A stretch of DNA of 64,000 nucleotides from Anaspis maculata. Taxonomy: Eukaryota; Arthropoda; Insecta; Coleoptera; Scraptiidae. This document shows, in pieces, positions 33,840-45,100 of this stretch. Within the stretch, counting starts at the first letter, position 1. Every line of letters begins with the position of its first letter. The notes under the pieces are model-generated. The model had not been told where the DNA came from. It did no database searches and saw only the letters and a program-made list of their open reading frames with translations. The translations under genes were made by a program, and so were the position numbers. The stretch covers positions 32,728,177 through 32,792,176 of the forward strand of contig OX421964.1 of NCBI GenBank assembly GCA_949128115.1. Reading direction: 5' to 3'.

Positions 33840-33959
33840 TAGTGCCTTTATACGCAGAAATTTAAAATTGTCAGTGTTGGTCATTCTGGAGGTGACTCAT
33901 CATCAGAAGGGTGTTTTGCTGTTGATCTTGGGTAATTTTAAGGTCAGTTCTGCTACAGC

Positions 33960-34103
33960 CTACTATTGAATATGTGTGGTGAGATGAATTGTCAAAGAAG
34001 TTCTTTCGCATAGGACTAGGATATACAGCGATAGACAAACGGATGGGCGGACTTCCAAAGGAAAATATGGCGCCTTCCCGTTTGAAGAGTGGGCTAGAAA
34101 TGT
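33960..34103 (+). mobile_element. HINE 3' tail fragment
   Basis: Carries TTCTTTCGCATAGGACTAGG, a decayed GGAC-type run, then GGCGCCTTCCCGTTTGAAGA and GGGCTAG, matching the terminal hairpin region of HINE copies 1 and 2 (CTTTTCGTCTAGGACTAGAT ... GCGCCTTCCCGTTTGGAGAA ... GCGCTAA). The head is missing; internal-type sequence at 30610 may belong to the same old copy. Confidence 0.6.
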
Positions 34104-34181
34104 ACATAAGATTCGCTCTGGGACAAGCTGAAGTCTAAGAAAAAGAGTTGAAAGTTACTTTACTATGTCTGTAGACTCTGT

Positions 34182-34353
34182 GACTCAGACGTCTGCCAGG
34201 CGGGACCAAAAAAATTATATGAAGACAGAAAATGTCACCTCCAAAAGACACAGGGCTGAACATTCTGCGACTCAGACGTCTGCCAGGCGGGACCAAAAAA
34301 ATTATATGAAGACAGAAAATGTCACCTCCAAAAGACACAGGGCTGAACATTCT
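34182..34353. repeat. Perfect 87-bp tandem duplication
   Basis: GACTCAGACGTCTGCCAGGC starts at 34182 and again at 34269; the two copies are identical to 34353. Because 87 is a multiple of three, the duplicated segment stays in frame in an open stretch on each strand, but no domain is recognised. Confidence 0.9.
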
Positions 34354-37227
34354 ATCTTGATTGAAAAACTGGAATTGTTACTGATTGGAATGAAACTGCA
34401 ATGAAGCTATTATTTGAAATTAACTATATCGATCTCGTCCGTGAAACGAAAGTTATTGTTCAGGCCAACTAATAGGTCTGATTTCTCTTTCCCTAGGGCG
34501 GTTCCATATTCATTAAAAGTTGAAACACACGTTGGATACGTATGTTTTCAGGGACGGATCTTGACTGCGAGATCGGTCGCTCCCAAGAGACTTGGAAAAG
34601 GTGTTATATTGTTTATGGTGGGGTGCGTTTTCTAACCTGTTCTATACAGGAGAAATCGTGTTAACCTGGGTTTGGTCTCTCAGGATTTCCTGTAGCAACA
34701 GTTCAGGGTACGTGCATGCATGCAACATTTTCCCCACTTCTTTCCAACTCTCCTAGTGCCATGAATTTTTGAGCAAGCTGTGCAAAGTCAACGACTTCGT
34801 GAGTTCTTGTGCCTTGCGCCTATTCGAGACGGCAGACTTGGAATTAAGTCCGCACAGCAACCGCGCATAGTCGTTATTTCAATAATGGTCTTCCAAACTC
34901 TCCATTAACCAACTAACGCCAGCATCTTCCTTCCAATAAGCCAGTGAACATACCTCATTAGGCGACTACTAATAAATCGAACGCACCGGGAGGAGGATCG
35001 TAACGAACGATAAACCCCCTTTCGTGAATGAAAATTTATTGAAGGCAATATACCTCCGCCTGCTTGTTGTTTGGACCCAAAATAAGTTCATCGGTCGATC
35101 TCTTCTACTTTATTAACTTTTTTCCATGTTGGCACGGCAAAAGGGCCGGAGGTGTAGCCCCCAAATTAATTCCCCGATCTGGAGAGCTCTGGGAATTAAC
35201 CCATCGGTGAACGCATTAGAGACTGGAGAAATACGTTCATTTTCAACAGTATAAATGAGGTTTCTTCACATTTTTGCTAGGGCATAGCACGACGGGAGCT
35301 GGGAAGTCAAGTAACTTTACAACGATCTCTGCAAAGTTTACAATCACGCTGGCCGGTATACACCGTCGATGGGGCCTCAGCGGAACACCAGCCAACAGAA
35401 GGTTAAAGCTAGCAGGGCCGTAGGGCAGGACGCGGTATACGATGAGGAAATTTGACGCGTCGAACCCTTCATCTGAGAAAACACGCGCCGATGGATTGCA
35501 ACAACATTTCCTATCTGCCCGACATATCATCTGTATCGGTCTGGAGCCAACCTGCCGGATAATACACAATTTCGTTTCACTTAGAAAAGCATCAGCCTGT
35601 TAAATGTAGCATGGGGGCCTCGGGGCGCAAACTGAGGCGAGACACCACACTATACCACCGCCTTCGCCGCAAGCTCCACACCAACACCACTGCGCGGGGG
35701 CGGCTTGCACCAAATTGGGTTTCTCCCGGTGCGACGGACCGAAATTGGGTTTCTCCTTCAGAGAGCGCGGGAGAGGAAGCGCCAAGGAAAAAATTGCCAC
35801 GTGAAAGTAGTCGTCGGTTGATATGGTTAACGAGAACCAGGGATGAGATAAACTGCTCAGGATAAAATAAACTGCTCGAAGAAAATTAGGAATGGAAATC
35901 CGAATTTTACACCACTGCAGCTTGAAACACAACGTTCTCAAATCTTGCACCGATGGCTGTTGATTTCAGTTCAACAGAGACATTTTCGGCTTCAATAAAA
36001 GCTCTCTGACTCACCCCTACCAGTCCCACCCGCCCCTTCCAGTTTGAAAAGATCAGAATAAACGTCCCGCGAACTTCTTACAGCAGCAGTTTAGGTAAAT
36101 AGCTGCGAGTTTCAACAAGTTCTTTAAGTATATACGCCAGTTTTTGGCAACGAACATTTCCGGACGCAGATGGTCATAAGCTCGGTCGTCGTTGAAGCTT
36201 TCGCTGTCCAAAACTCAAACGGTAAGGATGAAGGCGCAAGGTGATATACGTAGGTATGTACTTTTCAAAATTGGACGTTTACACACCTGCCTTCTCAGGC
36301 TGAACGCCAGCCAGAGTTCTCCCCCAAGCAGGGGAATTTCTCAGGTCCCCCACCTAATTTCCCTTGATTTATATCTCGGCTGTGTTTATTGGAAAATGCG
36401 TCGGGCCCAAAGCCGCCGGTTATAATTCATATAAAAAGTGCGCCAATGATGGAGCGATGTTTTATGGAGCGTTCAACTTAATTTGCTACCCCTCGGCCCT
36501 CGTCTTGAATTATTGAGTTATATAGCATCATGCTTCTAAGATGCACCATGTATTACTGGAAAATTGATGAATATTTGAACCGTTCGTTTATAACCAATAA
36601 AAATAATGTAGTTATCTATTTTGATTAACCAATGGACACTTTTTAATATTGAAAGCGGCATCCAAGAGAAGCATTTTGTTAAACTGCTCTTTAACCAATA
36701 GTAACAAGTTATTCCTACTGGAAAACAGCCGAACGTCAGCGACGAAGTGTCACTTGTCAAACGTTTCTATTTTTAGCGGCCAGAATTTTTAGTTTCTAGG
36801 CAATTACAGCAAAATATATCAAATAGTAATAATAGTATATTATATACGAAGGCTGAGAAAGTATTATTATAGCTGAAGCGCCAGTTTATATAGAATTTTT
36901 TGAAGTGAAACTTCTATTCTCGCGCCTAGATCACAACACACAACTAACGCAGAACCACACATGGGAGTGAAATTGATTCATAGCATCAGTGGTTGTAACG
37001 AACGCCTGTAACGTTGTCTTGTCTGACCTTGGGGTGACCAGCGTCGTCCCAGGAAATAGAAGAAAAGGTGTTACGGCGTTCGCCGCGTTCGGTTCTATTT
37101 TTTACTAATCGCCGACACTGGACTGCTCTTCGTGTTGTCGTACTGTTGGCCCGACAGGAATGGTTCTCGACTTGGCTTGAATAGATTCGAGCGGATGTGA
37201 TTTATTATAGGGATAGGGAGGTATATT
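34354..37227. other. Spacer, no gene recognised
   Basis: Moderately GC-variable sequence without long inverted repeats. Open frames (35243-35569 and 35600-35950 on minus) have no recognisable domain. A GGGTTTCTCC-type repeat occurs near 35715-35755. Confidence 0.45.
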
Positions 37228-37438
37228 CAGGGCCGGGCTTAGCAGGCGTGCAGTGCGTTCCGGCGCGCGCGGGTATGTATGGCAGGCGGCAAGTTATAGG
37301 GGCGGGTAATATAATGATAAAGTTGAATTTCGAAAGATTCTTTCCATTCCCGCATTTGGTGGGGCTCTCCACTGCCGGTGAGGGGGGCGGCAATTTTTCG
37401 GTGGCACGCAGGCGGCAAATAAGCCAGGCCCGGCCCTG
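37228..37438. mobile_element. 211-bp hAT-type MITE
   Basis: Ends CAGGGCCGGGCTTAG and GCCAGGCCCGGCCCTG are inverted and flanked by GGTATATT (37220-37227) and GGTATTTT (37439-37446), a 7-of-8 match typical of an aged hAT target duplication. It is GC-rich and non-coding; open frames across it are shadows. Confidence 0.75.
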
Positions 37439-37799
37439 GGTATTTTCTTCAACGGACGTTTACAATTCAAAAATAAAATCGAATGCCGCACACCCAAATG
37501 TAGACACAACTTTCAGGTATTATGTACCTATTAAGCAGGAAAACAGGAGTGGATGATTAAAGCCCAGAGGGGAAAAAGAATTTTCGACAATTGAGGCTGG
37601 AACAGTTGCTTAATGTTCTAGATGTCAGCTGATTGTATAGCGATGATATAACACTGGTTTGATAATCAAATTTATATGTATGGAAATTGATTTTTGACAT
37701 TATTCTTCGTTATTTTTTTTTTACTGCTTCAAAATAGCCATCCTAGTTGAGGAACAGGTTAACAATGATGTATTCCACGGCTAGTAGTAAGAAATAGTA

Positions 37800-37907
37800 T
37801 ATTATGTCCCATACACTTTCTATTTTCAGAAGAACGACTTTTTTGAGCAAAAAAAAAGTGACAAGCTGGAGCGCTGGGAGAATACGGCCGATGGCATAGT
37901 TTCGCCC
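37800..37907. mobile_element. MITE family A, copy 3, left half (split)
   Basis: Matches the left half of the copies at 10649 and 53645 (CCCATACACTTTCTATTTTC, AAGTGACAAGCTGGAGCGCT, GGGAGAATACGGCCGATGGC). It is cut at AGTTTCGCCC by the Foldback-like element; the right half resumes at 42068. Confidence 0.85.
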
Positions 37908-40243
37908 GTGACCGGACAAGTCGTCGCGGACAATTTGTCGCGCGGACAAATTGTCGCGGACAGTTCGTCGGACGGACAATTCGTCGCAAATTTTTTTTTG
38001 CCCTTTGCCTTTCCATTTACTAACCTGTTTTGTGTTTTCTCTTGCTTTTAGAGCTCTAGTGAGCCCCTTATACCTTACTGTATTATTTAAAACCCTTTTG
38101 GGCACCCTTGTTTTTTCAACGTCTTTGAACCTCTAGTGAGTCCCCTTGCATTACTCCGCGCACTTCTAGTCAAGCTTCTGGTACTCTAGTAAGCCCCCTG
38201 TTGCCTTTATGTGAAATTCGGAACCCTATCGAGCCCCTTGTGTCCGCAAGTGTTGTTTGGAGACCCAATTAGCCCCTCAGGTTTTTTTAGACTACCACAA
38301 TCCCAGCAAGCCCTCTGTTGCGTTCTTGTGCTATCCAGACCTCCATTGGGCCTCCTGGTGTCTTCAGTGCAGTTTAAAGCCTTTGGTGAGCCCCTTGCAT
38401 TTCTCCGTGACTTTTGTAGCAGTAAGCACCTTTGTGTTTCCATGTCATATTCGGAGCCCTATCCTGATGAGTTTCCTTATATTTTTTTGAGCTCTGCTGA
38501 GCCGCCTTACATTTTTTCCGTGACTTTCTGAGCACTAGTAAGCCCCTTGTGCATTCATGTGGTGCTCGGAGCCCTGTCGGGCTCCTTACGTCCTCAAGTG
38601 TAATTTTGAGCCCTAACGACTCTTCTTCTATTTTTCATAGCTTTCAGAGTTCCAGGAACCTCCATTTTGAAAACTTGTGTTACCTAGAGCCCCACTGGCC
38701 CTCTTGCATTTCCTGTGACTTCCGGGGCAGCAAGTAGCGTTGTGCCATCATGTCATTTTCGAAGCTCTATCGGGCCCCTTTGTTTCTTAAAATGTAATCA
38801 GAGCTCTGATAAGACCCAGCGCTGATGGGCTTCCAGAGAAAATACGTACCAATAAGCCTATTTTGTTATACAGATCTCCAGTAGGCCCCCTTGTGTCTTT
38901 AACATCGATTGGAGCTCTGTTGAGCCCCCTTCCACTTTTCCGAGGCTTTCAGACACTAGTGAACCCATTGTGCCTTCATGTGATATTCATCAGCCTCCTA
39001 TCGGGCCCCCTTGTTTCATAGCTTTATTCAGAATTCCATCAAGCCCTCTTTCATCATCTTCTGTTATCCAGAGCTTCATTGGGCCCCCCTCTTGTGTCTT
39101 CAATGTAATTTGAAGACCTGCTGAGTCCTCTTGTATTTTCCGTTACTTTCGAAGCACTAAGCACCATTGTGCCGTCATGTCATTTGGAACCTTATCGGTC
39201 GGAGCATTCGTAAGTCTCTTGTGTCTTCATATAATATTCCGACCCTTGTTGCCCCCCTCCCCCCTGTGTCTGCAAGTGTAGTTTTATTTATTAGCCCCGT
39301 CATGCTTTTCCATGGCTTTCAGGGTACCAGTTAGCCCAGAGATAATTCGCTTTTGCCGTATTTTTAAAATTTAATTTAAGAAGGAGAAAAGATGAAGAAT
39401 TTGAATTTAGAATGCTGTTGAGTCCCCTAGCACTTCTCCGTGGGTCATGGAGGTCCATCGGGCCCCCCTTGTGCCCTAATGTATCGTTTGGAGCCCTGAT
39501 GAAGCCTCCTCATGTTTTTCGTAGATTTCAGGATTTCAGTGAGCCCCCTTGTTGCCCTAGTAATCTCTCTAAGGGCCCCCTTGTCTCTTCAACGTCTTTT
39601 AAAGCCCTGATGAGCCTCATAGCATTTTCCCGTCGCTTACGGAGCTCTATCGGGGCCCCTTGTGTCCTCATGTATCGTTTGGAGCTCTGATGAGACCCCT
39701 CATTCTTTGCGTAGCTTTCAGAATTTCAGTGAGCCCCCTTGTGCCTTCTGACGCTGTTGAACGCCCTAGTGGCCCTCCAGGAGCCCCCTTGTTCCTTCAA
39801 CGTTTTTTGAAGCCCTGCATGCGAGCCTCATGGCATTTTTCTATGAATTACGGAGCTCCATCCGGCCCCCTTGTTTCCTCATGTATCGTTTGGAGCCCTG
39901 ATGAGCCCCCTTATTTCTTTCGTAGCTTTGAGAATATCAGTGAGTCTCCTTGTTGCCCTAGTTGCCCTCCAAGAGCCTTCTTGTTTCTTCAACGTATTTT
40001 GAAGCCCTACTGAGCTCCTAGCATTTTTCCGTGGCTTACGGAGTTCTATCGGGTCCTCTAGTGCCCTCATGTATCGTTTGGGACCCTGATGAGCCCCCTT
40101 CTTTGTAGCATTCAGAATTCCAGTGAGCCCCCTTTTGCTTTTGGCGCTGTTAGAGGCCCTAGTGATCCTTCGTGGGCCCCATTGACCCAAGATCTCGCTG
40201 AGCCCCCTCACCTTTTTCTGTGTCTTCTGGAGCATTAGTGAGA

Positions 40244-40697
40244 TCTAGGGATGGGCGATATCGTGATCCGCGTATCAAAGTTTGATGAGAAAAAAATATC
40301 GATAATTATTGATATATCAAATATCGATAATTATCAAAGTATCAAACATTGATAATTATCAAAATATCAAAAATCAATAACTATCAAAGTATCAAAAATT
40401 GATAATTATCAAAATATCAATAATATGAAAATAAGGATATCAAGTAATAATATGAAAAAATATATCATCTATGTTCAATCTAGACTTACAAGATAAGTGA
40501 AACTTACTTCTTTGGCGGTCTTTGGTCTCTATCTTTTATTAATTGATATTTTAATGTTATGATAACCATTGTCTATACTTTGATATTTTGATAATGATCG
40601 ATATTTGATATATTGATATGTTTTAAAAATGATATCATTAGTTGATATATCGATATATTGATAAATTCATTGATATATCAATAGTTTTGCCCATCCT
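40244..40697. mobile_element. hAT-like MITE with an AT-rich GATATATCGATA core
   Basis: Ends AGGGATGGGCGATA and TTTTGCCCATCCT are inverted repeats. Flanks TAGTGAGA (40236-40243) and TAGTGAGT (40698-40705) match at 7 of 8. The interior is made of ATCAAAATATCAATAATTATC-type short repeats, in mirrored orientation in the two halves. Inserted in the CCCC-rich array, whose unit is restored on removal. Confidence 0.75.
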
Positions 40698-40987
40698 TAG
40701 TGAGTTCCCTGTGGTTCCATGTGATATTCGAAGCCCAATCGGCCCTCTTGTGTCCGAAAGAGTAGTTTGGAGCCCCAATTAGCCCCTTTAGATTTTTCAC
40801 AGCCAGCGATCTGAATTCAAACAAACTTCATTGGACTCCATTGTTTCTTCAACGTGTTTTGAAGTCCTGCTGAGCCCCCTCACATTTTCCTTGACTTTTG
40901 GTGCCTAAATAAGCACCTTGTGTTTTCATGTGATGTTCGGAGCCCTATCAAGACCCCTTGTGTCCTCAAGTGTGGTTTAGGGCTGTA

Positions 40988-41279
40988 ATGGGGCCTTGCA
41001 CTGCCACTTTCACACACCGAGGGCGCCACAACCGTTGGGGGGCAAATTCAACAATTTTGACGGCGTTGACGCTTCAGCGACCGACGTCCGTCATTTTATG
41101 TCTTGATTTGAAATTTGGATAACCTCTGTTTCTTGCTTGACGTCTCCAGTCACTGTCAGTTACTGGTCAAACTACTCAAACTCCCCTGTTTTTCCCGTCG
41201 TTACGGCCGCTTCATCGAAGTAGGCGCCCCCTACAGTAGTGGCGACCTCACGTTGAGTTTTTCAATTGCAAGGCCCCAT
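40988..41279. mobile_element. ~290-bp TA-flanked MITE
   Basis: Ends ATGGGGCCTTGCA and TGCAAGGCCCCAT are perfect inverted repeats between TA dinucleotides (40986-40987, 41280-41281). Interior is unique, without coding potential. It sits in the CCCC-rich array. Confidence 0.75.
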
Positions 41280-41794
41280 TAGCCGCCACTTATGTTTTTT
41301 CTTGACTCTCGTACTACAGTGAGCCCCCTCTTGCCTTTGTTTTGTTATAGAGAGCTCCATTAGGCCCCCTTATGTCCTCAATATAGTTTGAAACCCTGCT
41401 AAGCCCGCTTGCTTTTTTCCGTGGCTTCGGAACTCTATCGGGCTCCCTTTAGTCCTCATGTGTCGTTTGGAGCCCTGATGAGCCCCTCTAAGTTTTTTTT
41501 GTGGCTGTAAGAATTTCACTAAGCGTTCTTGTGCCTTCTTTAGTTGTTGGACTGTCAAAGCATCAGTAAGTCTCCTCTCTTGTGCCTTCATGTGATATTC
41601 GGAGCCCTATTGGACACCCTTGTTCTCTTTTCTTTCTGAACTCTTTTGAGCCCCCTTGTGTCTTCATGTGAATATAATAACTCCCCTCACGTTCCGAAGC
41701 TTTAGTGGTTTTGTCATGCTTCTTTTTCGGTTCTCTTGCGAATGTTCCGTGTGACTAATTGTCCGGCAACGCAACGAGAAGTGTCGTTCCTTTT

Positions 41795-42062
41795 GCGACG
41801 AATTTTCCGCGCGACGAATTGTCCGTGCGACGAATTGTCCGTACGACGAATTGTCCGCGCGACGAATTGTCCGCACGACGAATTGTCCGCACGACGAATT
41901 GTTCGCGCGACGAATTGTCCGTGCGACGAATTGTCCGCGCGACGAATTGCCCGTGCAACGAATTGTCCGCGCGACAAACTGTCCGTGCAACGAATTGTCC
42001 GACCGACGAATTGTCCGCGATGAATTGCCCGCGACAAATTGTCCGTGCGACGAATTGTCCTA
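41795..42062. repeat. 16-bp tandem array (right inverted end)
   Basis: About 17 consecutive units of GCGACGAATTGTCCGT with few substitutions (alternating GCGAC/ACGAC starts). It is the long inverted terminal domain of the Foldback-like element; the left end has only about five units in reverse orientation. Confidence 0.9.
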
Positions 42063-42067
42063 GAACC

Positions 42068-42165
42068 AGTTTCGCCCCAAAACTTTGCAGGTGCCGTCAG
42101 CCATAGCCGTAGCTCCCCAGCCTGTCACTTTATTTTTGCTCCAAAAAATCATTCTACTGGAAATA
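42068..42165. mobile_element. MITE family A, copy 3, right half (split)
   Basis: Continues the half at 37800-37907: AGTTTCGCCCCAAAACTTTG, GCCATAGCCGTAGCTCCCCA, GTCACTTTATTTTTGCTCCA and TCATTCTACTGGAAATAG match the right half of the copy at 53645. The distal tip is lost or diverged. Confidence 0.8.
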
Positions 42166-45100
42166 GGCGATTGACCTTATTGGGGAAAATGGCCGTTTCG
42201 TCGAGGAAGTTTTAGGGAATTAATTTTTAGAACTGGTGTAAGTTGCCGTCCGGCAACGGCGGTGGTTACGTCAATTGGTGGCATGTCAAAACTGTCACTT
42301 TGCTGTCTTGTGCAGTACGCTACAAGCAAACTTTCGTTCCTGTGAACCCTTGGGACCCCATAGGCTCGTTATTGGGCCCCATGTTGATGACCAGCCTCGT
42401 CGCAGACCTTTCTCTAAATCATCCATAGCTTCCGCCCAAGGAAGAGCAACAGACTCTGTCACACCCGCACGGAGGGAAACACACAAGCCCGTCGACCAGC
42501 CTGCCAGCCAAGAAAAAATCACCTCGGGCTGGCCGTGCAGAGTCAACCACCACCTACCTTTTTTCCTCGCTTTTTTCTAAAGATTTCCTGCTTCGACTTC
42601 AGCTGGAGATCCGCATTTTTCATTCTAACAAGCTCGCCGTAGCTACCTCTGTGTTCGCGACGTAAACGTTGTCTTTTTTTTATCGCAATAATGTAGTGCA
42701 TTGCTGGGGGCGTAGTCTTTCAGCTGCGCACCTCTGGAGCTAGATCTACAAACCTGCTAAATACGCCTTCCATAACATGAAATAAGATAAGAGACACAAA
42801 TGCAAACCCCTTTTTTAGATTATTTCTACTTGTCAAATTTCCATGTCAATATGTGGGTATTACAGGTATCCACTAGTGCCCACCTAGGCTACTAGACGTC
42901 GGAGTATGTTTTCCTCGCAAAAATGTCCTCGACGATCAAGTACCGAGCTCTACACCAGGTGGCGTTTTTTAAATGTAAATCGCCTATAGCAACTGTACGG
43001 GATATACTGTCACACTATTTTTGAGGTTCCCGGTGTATTTTATCTCTCATCGCGAATGAAAGTCTGGTGAATGGGAAAAAATCAAAGGATTTTCTATAGC
43101 TCTTCGAGGCCCCTAGTGTGCTAGAACGCAAAGATCTGTTCTACACCCTTGCGAAAGTATTGCCAGCGTTGAGAGGTCCCGCGGCAGAAATGACGGCGAT
43201 TTTTCAGGAGAAATATCGGCCTGGAATTGTAACAATGCTGCTGTACGTTTGAGTTGAACTGTAACATTTCATAACACAATAATACGTTCAACAAAGCAGT
43301 ACATCGGCCTTTTATTGTTTAGTGAAATATGGTAAGTCCCCTGTGGAATGTTTAGACTGCGCTATGAAACACGGGAATGATTCATTGGCGAAAATTGTTC
43401 ATTGGCAGTATTCTCAGTTTTGTGATATCACAATATATCTACCAGGTAGGTACTTGAATAATTACAATCACACCCAATCAGTAACATTCCAGCAAAAAAT
43501 AGATGGATCGTTATTATAGGAGTTATTGGCCACTTTAGTAATATAATTCGCTATTCCATATTCAATCATTATTAAAGGTTACGGCAACGGCTTGTTGCAG
43601 AGTCACCAGAAAATATTTTAATTTCAAAAACTGATCAGTAGCAATTGGTCAAATCGATCGGAAATTTATCACTGTCTCCAATCTTGGGAACGAGCTAGAG
43701 ATGAATGTATTCCCGAAAAGTTTCAAAGTTGGTTAGGCCAGGGTTACGCAGCAGTATTAGTGTTAAACTAATGAGAGCAAAAAAAATTAATAAATAAAAC
43801 CCGTTCAGCATTGAGCCCATATAAAACCTGCTTTCAACTACCTACCTAAATGGCAAATTCAAAGGGTTCGCTGCGCTCCCAACCGACAACAAAAGTTTGT
43901 TGTACTGGCTATTATTACGGTAATTTCACTCACACACGCTCCTACAAAGTGACTAAGGTCAAGGATACCGTGTCATTCCATCATCACCGCGAACTTGTCG
44001 TCCGCGCATTAGCATTACTCTTCATTTGAGAGAGGGGCCTATCCGGTCCCGGCGTGGATGTGGTCATGTTACGCCGAATGGGCCCCGCAGGACTCCAAAT
44101 TTCGCAGCTCATCTTGTTCCGTCTCACTCATCCCCAGTAGACGCGATGAAACCACCCTCTGCAACATACGCCGCCGGCCCTTGAAATTTGACTACACCGA
44201 AGGTTAACCACCATCATCTTCTTAGATCCGAGTCGCGAGCACAGTCGCGAGAGTGATCCCGAGACACCTTTAGATTTTCATGGCAACTACTGATTTCCTT
44301 TCTTGCTTAACCTTTTCTGTGCGAAAGACAGAATTCAAATGCAACGCTGGCTCGTTACAGGGATACCGGCGAAATTTCACGTCCAGCGGTTCCCAACCGA
44401 AGTCTTCATCAACATTCGGATTCGGATTATTCCGTCCGCGTGTACTCGTTTTGGCTTAAGGCCTTAAATAAGTTTCATACTACTGGCGGGTGCGATAACC
44501 CTAAAGTTTCTTATGCCCATGAGTTGCAAGCTTTACGTTTCTGGACTTAGCCCGGGGTTGGAAACCACTGGGCTGAGCTTGTTCGCAAGAGAAAAGTGGC
44601 GATTCCGAAAACGATTGGTGCGAGGTATTTATGGGAGCCATCACCGTCGCGCCACCAGTTTGAGTCGTCGATTTCGTTCTGTGTGGAAGTAATGAACTGA
44701 GCAGTGGATGTTAACAGGCGGCACACGAACCGCCATTATGCATAATAATATCGGTGATGGGGGCCTTATGATGCTCCTTAACGGGTCAAAGGTGAAATCC
44801 ACGAGAAGACTTCGCGAGAAGAGCATTATGGGCTCTCTGCGTACGGGGGCGTTATAAACGTGAAATATGCATGCTACGTACGAATTCGCCGCAGACATGT
44901 ACATCAAATTTGGCGCATAGAGGCAAGAATGAACGTAACGAGACATGGGGGTCGTCGGAAAGCGAACGTGATACACAAGATACAAGAGAAAGAGGGTGGG
45001 TTTGGGCTTTGACCCGGTTTTTGTGCGTGTCTCTTGTCGTTGTTTGCGAAAAAGTGGCGCTGTTTACACATAGCGGCTGCGAATTTTTATATAAGAGGCA

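Larger units (their letters stand above)
38050..41690. repeat. CCCC-rich pseudo-periodic array, core of the Foldback-like element
   Basis: The whole core is built from short diverged modules, recurring about every 55-60 bp, around GAGCCCCTTGTG, GGAGCCCTATCGGGCCCC, CTTCATGTGATATTCGGAGC, CAACGTNTTTTGAAGCCC and TTTTTCCGTGGCTT in shifting order. Module copies differ by many substitutions, so this is old or degenerately amplified. Open frames on both strands (39412-40235) are consequences of the low-stop repeat. Two later insertions sit in it (40244 and 40988). Confidence 0.75.
37908..42067. mobile_element. 4.2-kb Foldback-like element with tandem-repeat TIRs and 10-bp target duplication
   Basis: Inserted into MITE family A: AGTTTCGCCC is present on both sides (37898-37907 and 42068-42077), and the intact MITE at 53645 shows the empty site. 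The left end (to about 37990) is a short array of GGACAATTTGTCGCG-like units; the right end (about 41795-42067) is an array of about 17 units of the 16-mer GCGACGAATTGTCCGT in the inverted sense. Tandem-repeat inverted ends with a 9-10 bp duplication are the hallmark of Foldback elements and some Mutator-like elements. The core is the CCCC-rich array described separately. No transposase is seen. Long open frames in the right array (41664-42106, both strands) are repeat artefacts. Confidence 0.8.

Noticed and set aside
39412..40235. Overlapping 92-118-codon open frames on both strands
   Set aside because: Products of the C-rich module array, which is poor in stop codons.
41795..42062. Possible CRISPR array
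   Set aside because: The 16-bp units are contiguous without spacers and form the inverted end of a transposable element in a eukaryotic sequence.
41664..42106. Arg/Thr/Asn/Ser-rich repeat proteins on both strands
   Set aside because: They are translations of the 16-bp tandem array, open in several frames because the unit has no stop.
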